Positions 24,016-24,598 of a stretch of 24,598 nucleotides of DNA are shown here, one piece after another; position 1 is the stretch's first letter, and each line of letters opens with the position of its first letter. The stretch spans positions 1 to 24,598 of the forward strand of contig CAYOLV010000010.1 in assembly GCA_964404895.1 (NCBI GenBank), read 5' to 3'. The DNA comes from JBGSUZ01 sp964404895 (GTDB lineage: Bacteria; Bacillota; Clostridia; Peptostreptococcales; Acidaminobacteraceae). The translations under genes and the position numbers were made by a program. The notes beneath the pieces are model-generated. The model worked only from the letters and a program-made list of their open reading frames with translations, had not been told where the DNA came from and did no database searches.

Positions 24016-24598
24016 ATGAATAGTTTGTTGCAATTAAAAGGCACGTTTGAACAAGCATCTAGTAATTCACAACCTGGATCTCCAAACTTACCCGCAGGTA
24101 AAAGCGTTAAAGTTGCCCAATTAGAAATTCTTAAAAAAAACTTAAAGGAACTTAGACAGTTTTGGTCCAAAGAAAGTATTGTGTCAGGTGCACTTATTAG
24201 TGTCTATTACAATAAAGTTGCAGCTAAAAGCAACAGGATACAGGGCTTGCTTACAAAAGGAAGTACTACAGCCAATAGTTCAATTGTTGGTGCGAGATTT
24301 ACAAAAGAGGATTCTCCAAAGCATATAATCACACACTATGTAGACATGGACTTAATTGATGAGTCGATCGAGCGATTAAGTGAGTGTATTGAGATTTTAA
24401 ATAGGAAGTTCAACGGAGTAATCAGCCATGACATTATCAAAAAAATCAATTCCAAGCAAATAGCATTCACTTCTACTAAAATTGCCAAGACAAATTTTCT
24501 AAAGGTAATTGTGGATGCTTATTATGTTGAAAAGTTTGATGTATTGGTTGATCTCATCGATTTGAAAGATGAATCTATCATCACAATATATAAAACAG
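24016..24598 (+). CDS. Probable partner of the ATPase, N-terminal part only
   Basis: The frame opens at ATG 24016, with AAGGAG 9 bases upstream, and stays open to the window edge, giving 194 residues. The sequence (LQLKGTFEQ ... GSPNLPAGKSV ... LISVYYNKVAAKSNRIQGLL ... SIVGARF ... HIITHYVDMDLI) resembles, from memory, the N-terminal region of subtilisin-like S8 peptidases that follow AAA+ ATPase genes. The catalytic Asp/His/Ser motifs would lie beyond the edge, so protease activity cannot be checked. It has no signal peptide, which fits an intracellular partner. Treat the protease call as a hypothesis. Confidence 0.65.
   Translation, partial: MNSLLQLKGTFEQASSNSQPGSPNLPAGKSVKVAQLEILKKNLKELRQFWSKESIVSGALISVYYNKVAAKSNRIQGLLTKGSTTANSSIVGARFTKEDSPKHIITHYVDMDLIDESIERLSECIEILNRKFNGVISHDIIKKINSKQIAFTSTKIAKTNFLKVIVDAYYVEKFDVLVDLIDLKDESIITIYKT

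Overview
The window looks like a chromosomal accessory region of a low-GC, Gram-positive anaerobe of the Clostridia type. The evidence is the A/T-rich codon use, the strong AGGAGG-type ribosome binding sites, tandem large serine recombinases of the clostridial type, a lipoprotein signal, an OmpR-family two-component pair and a P1B copper ATPase with two N-terminal HMA domains. I cannot name the species from sequence alone.

Layout. (1) 1-5127: a recombinase module. It has a small SHOCT-like gene, then three overlapping large serine recombinase genes. The middle one lacks the catalytic domain. A hairpin terminator and a 130-residue acidic protein of unknown function follow. (2) 5150-11606: a copper-handling cluster. 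It has a divergent small Cys/His-rich membrane protein, a membrane-anchored cupredoxin-like protein, a response regulator and sensor kinase, CopA and CopZ. (3) 11607-17273: a decayed interval between two copies of a copZ/fusion-gene segment. It holds a truncated fusion-gene start, a frameshifted GGDEF gene, a chemotaxis receptor, a degenerate insertion sequence with 21-bp terminal repeats and a decayed copZ. (4) 17274-19500: an intact HMA-TauE/SafE-cupredoxin fusion gene and a lipoprotein of unknown function. (5) 19601-20495: an HD-GYP gene broken by a 13-bp tandem duplication. (6) 20636-22800: a second copy of the third recombinase plus the 130-residue gene. Together with 2993-5127 this makes a direct repeat of about 2.1 kb, with a period of about 17.67 kb, flanking the copper region. 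(7) 22891-24598: a strong promoter, an AAA+ ATPase and the start of a second gene that resembles the partner protease of AAA/subtilase pairs.

How it fits together. The most interesting signal is a 17-bp direct-repeat motif of the form CTNCAT-N5-CTNCAT. It occurs six times. Five copies lie in front of copper-region genes and one in front of a gene fragment. In every copy the distance to a -10-like hexamer is the same. This is the architecture expected for an OmpR-family response regulator, and the regulator at 6352 is the natural candidate. The motif ties the Cys/His-rich membrane protein, the anchored cupredoxin (probably with the two-component genes), copA-copZ, the fusion gene and the unknown lipoprotein into one inferred copper regulon. 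copA additionally carries a CsoR-type palindrome, though no csoR gene is in the window.

Several genes are broken: the transposase, the GGDEF gene, the HD-GYP gene, one copZ copy and one fusion-gene copy. The region has therefore been rearranged and is partly decaying, while the copper genes themselves remain open.
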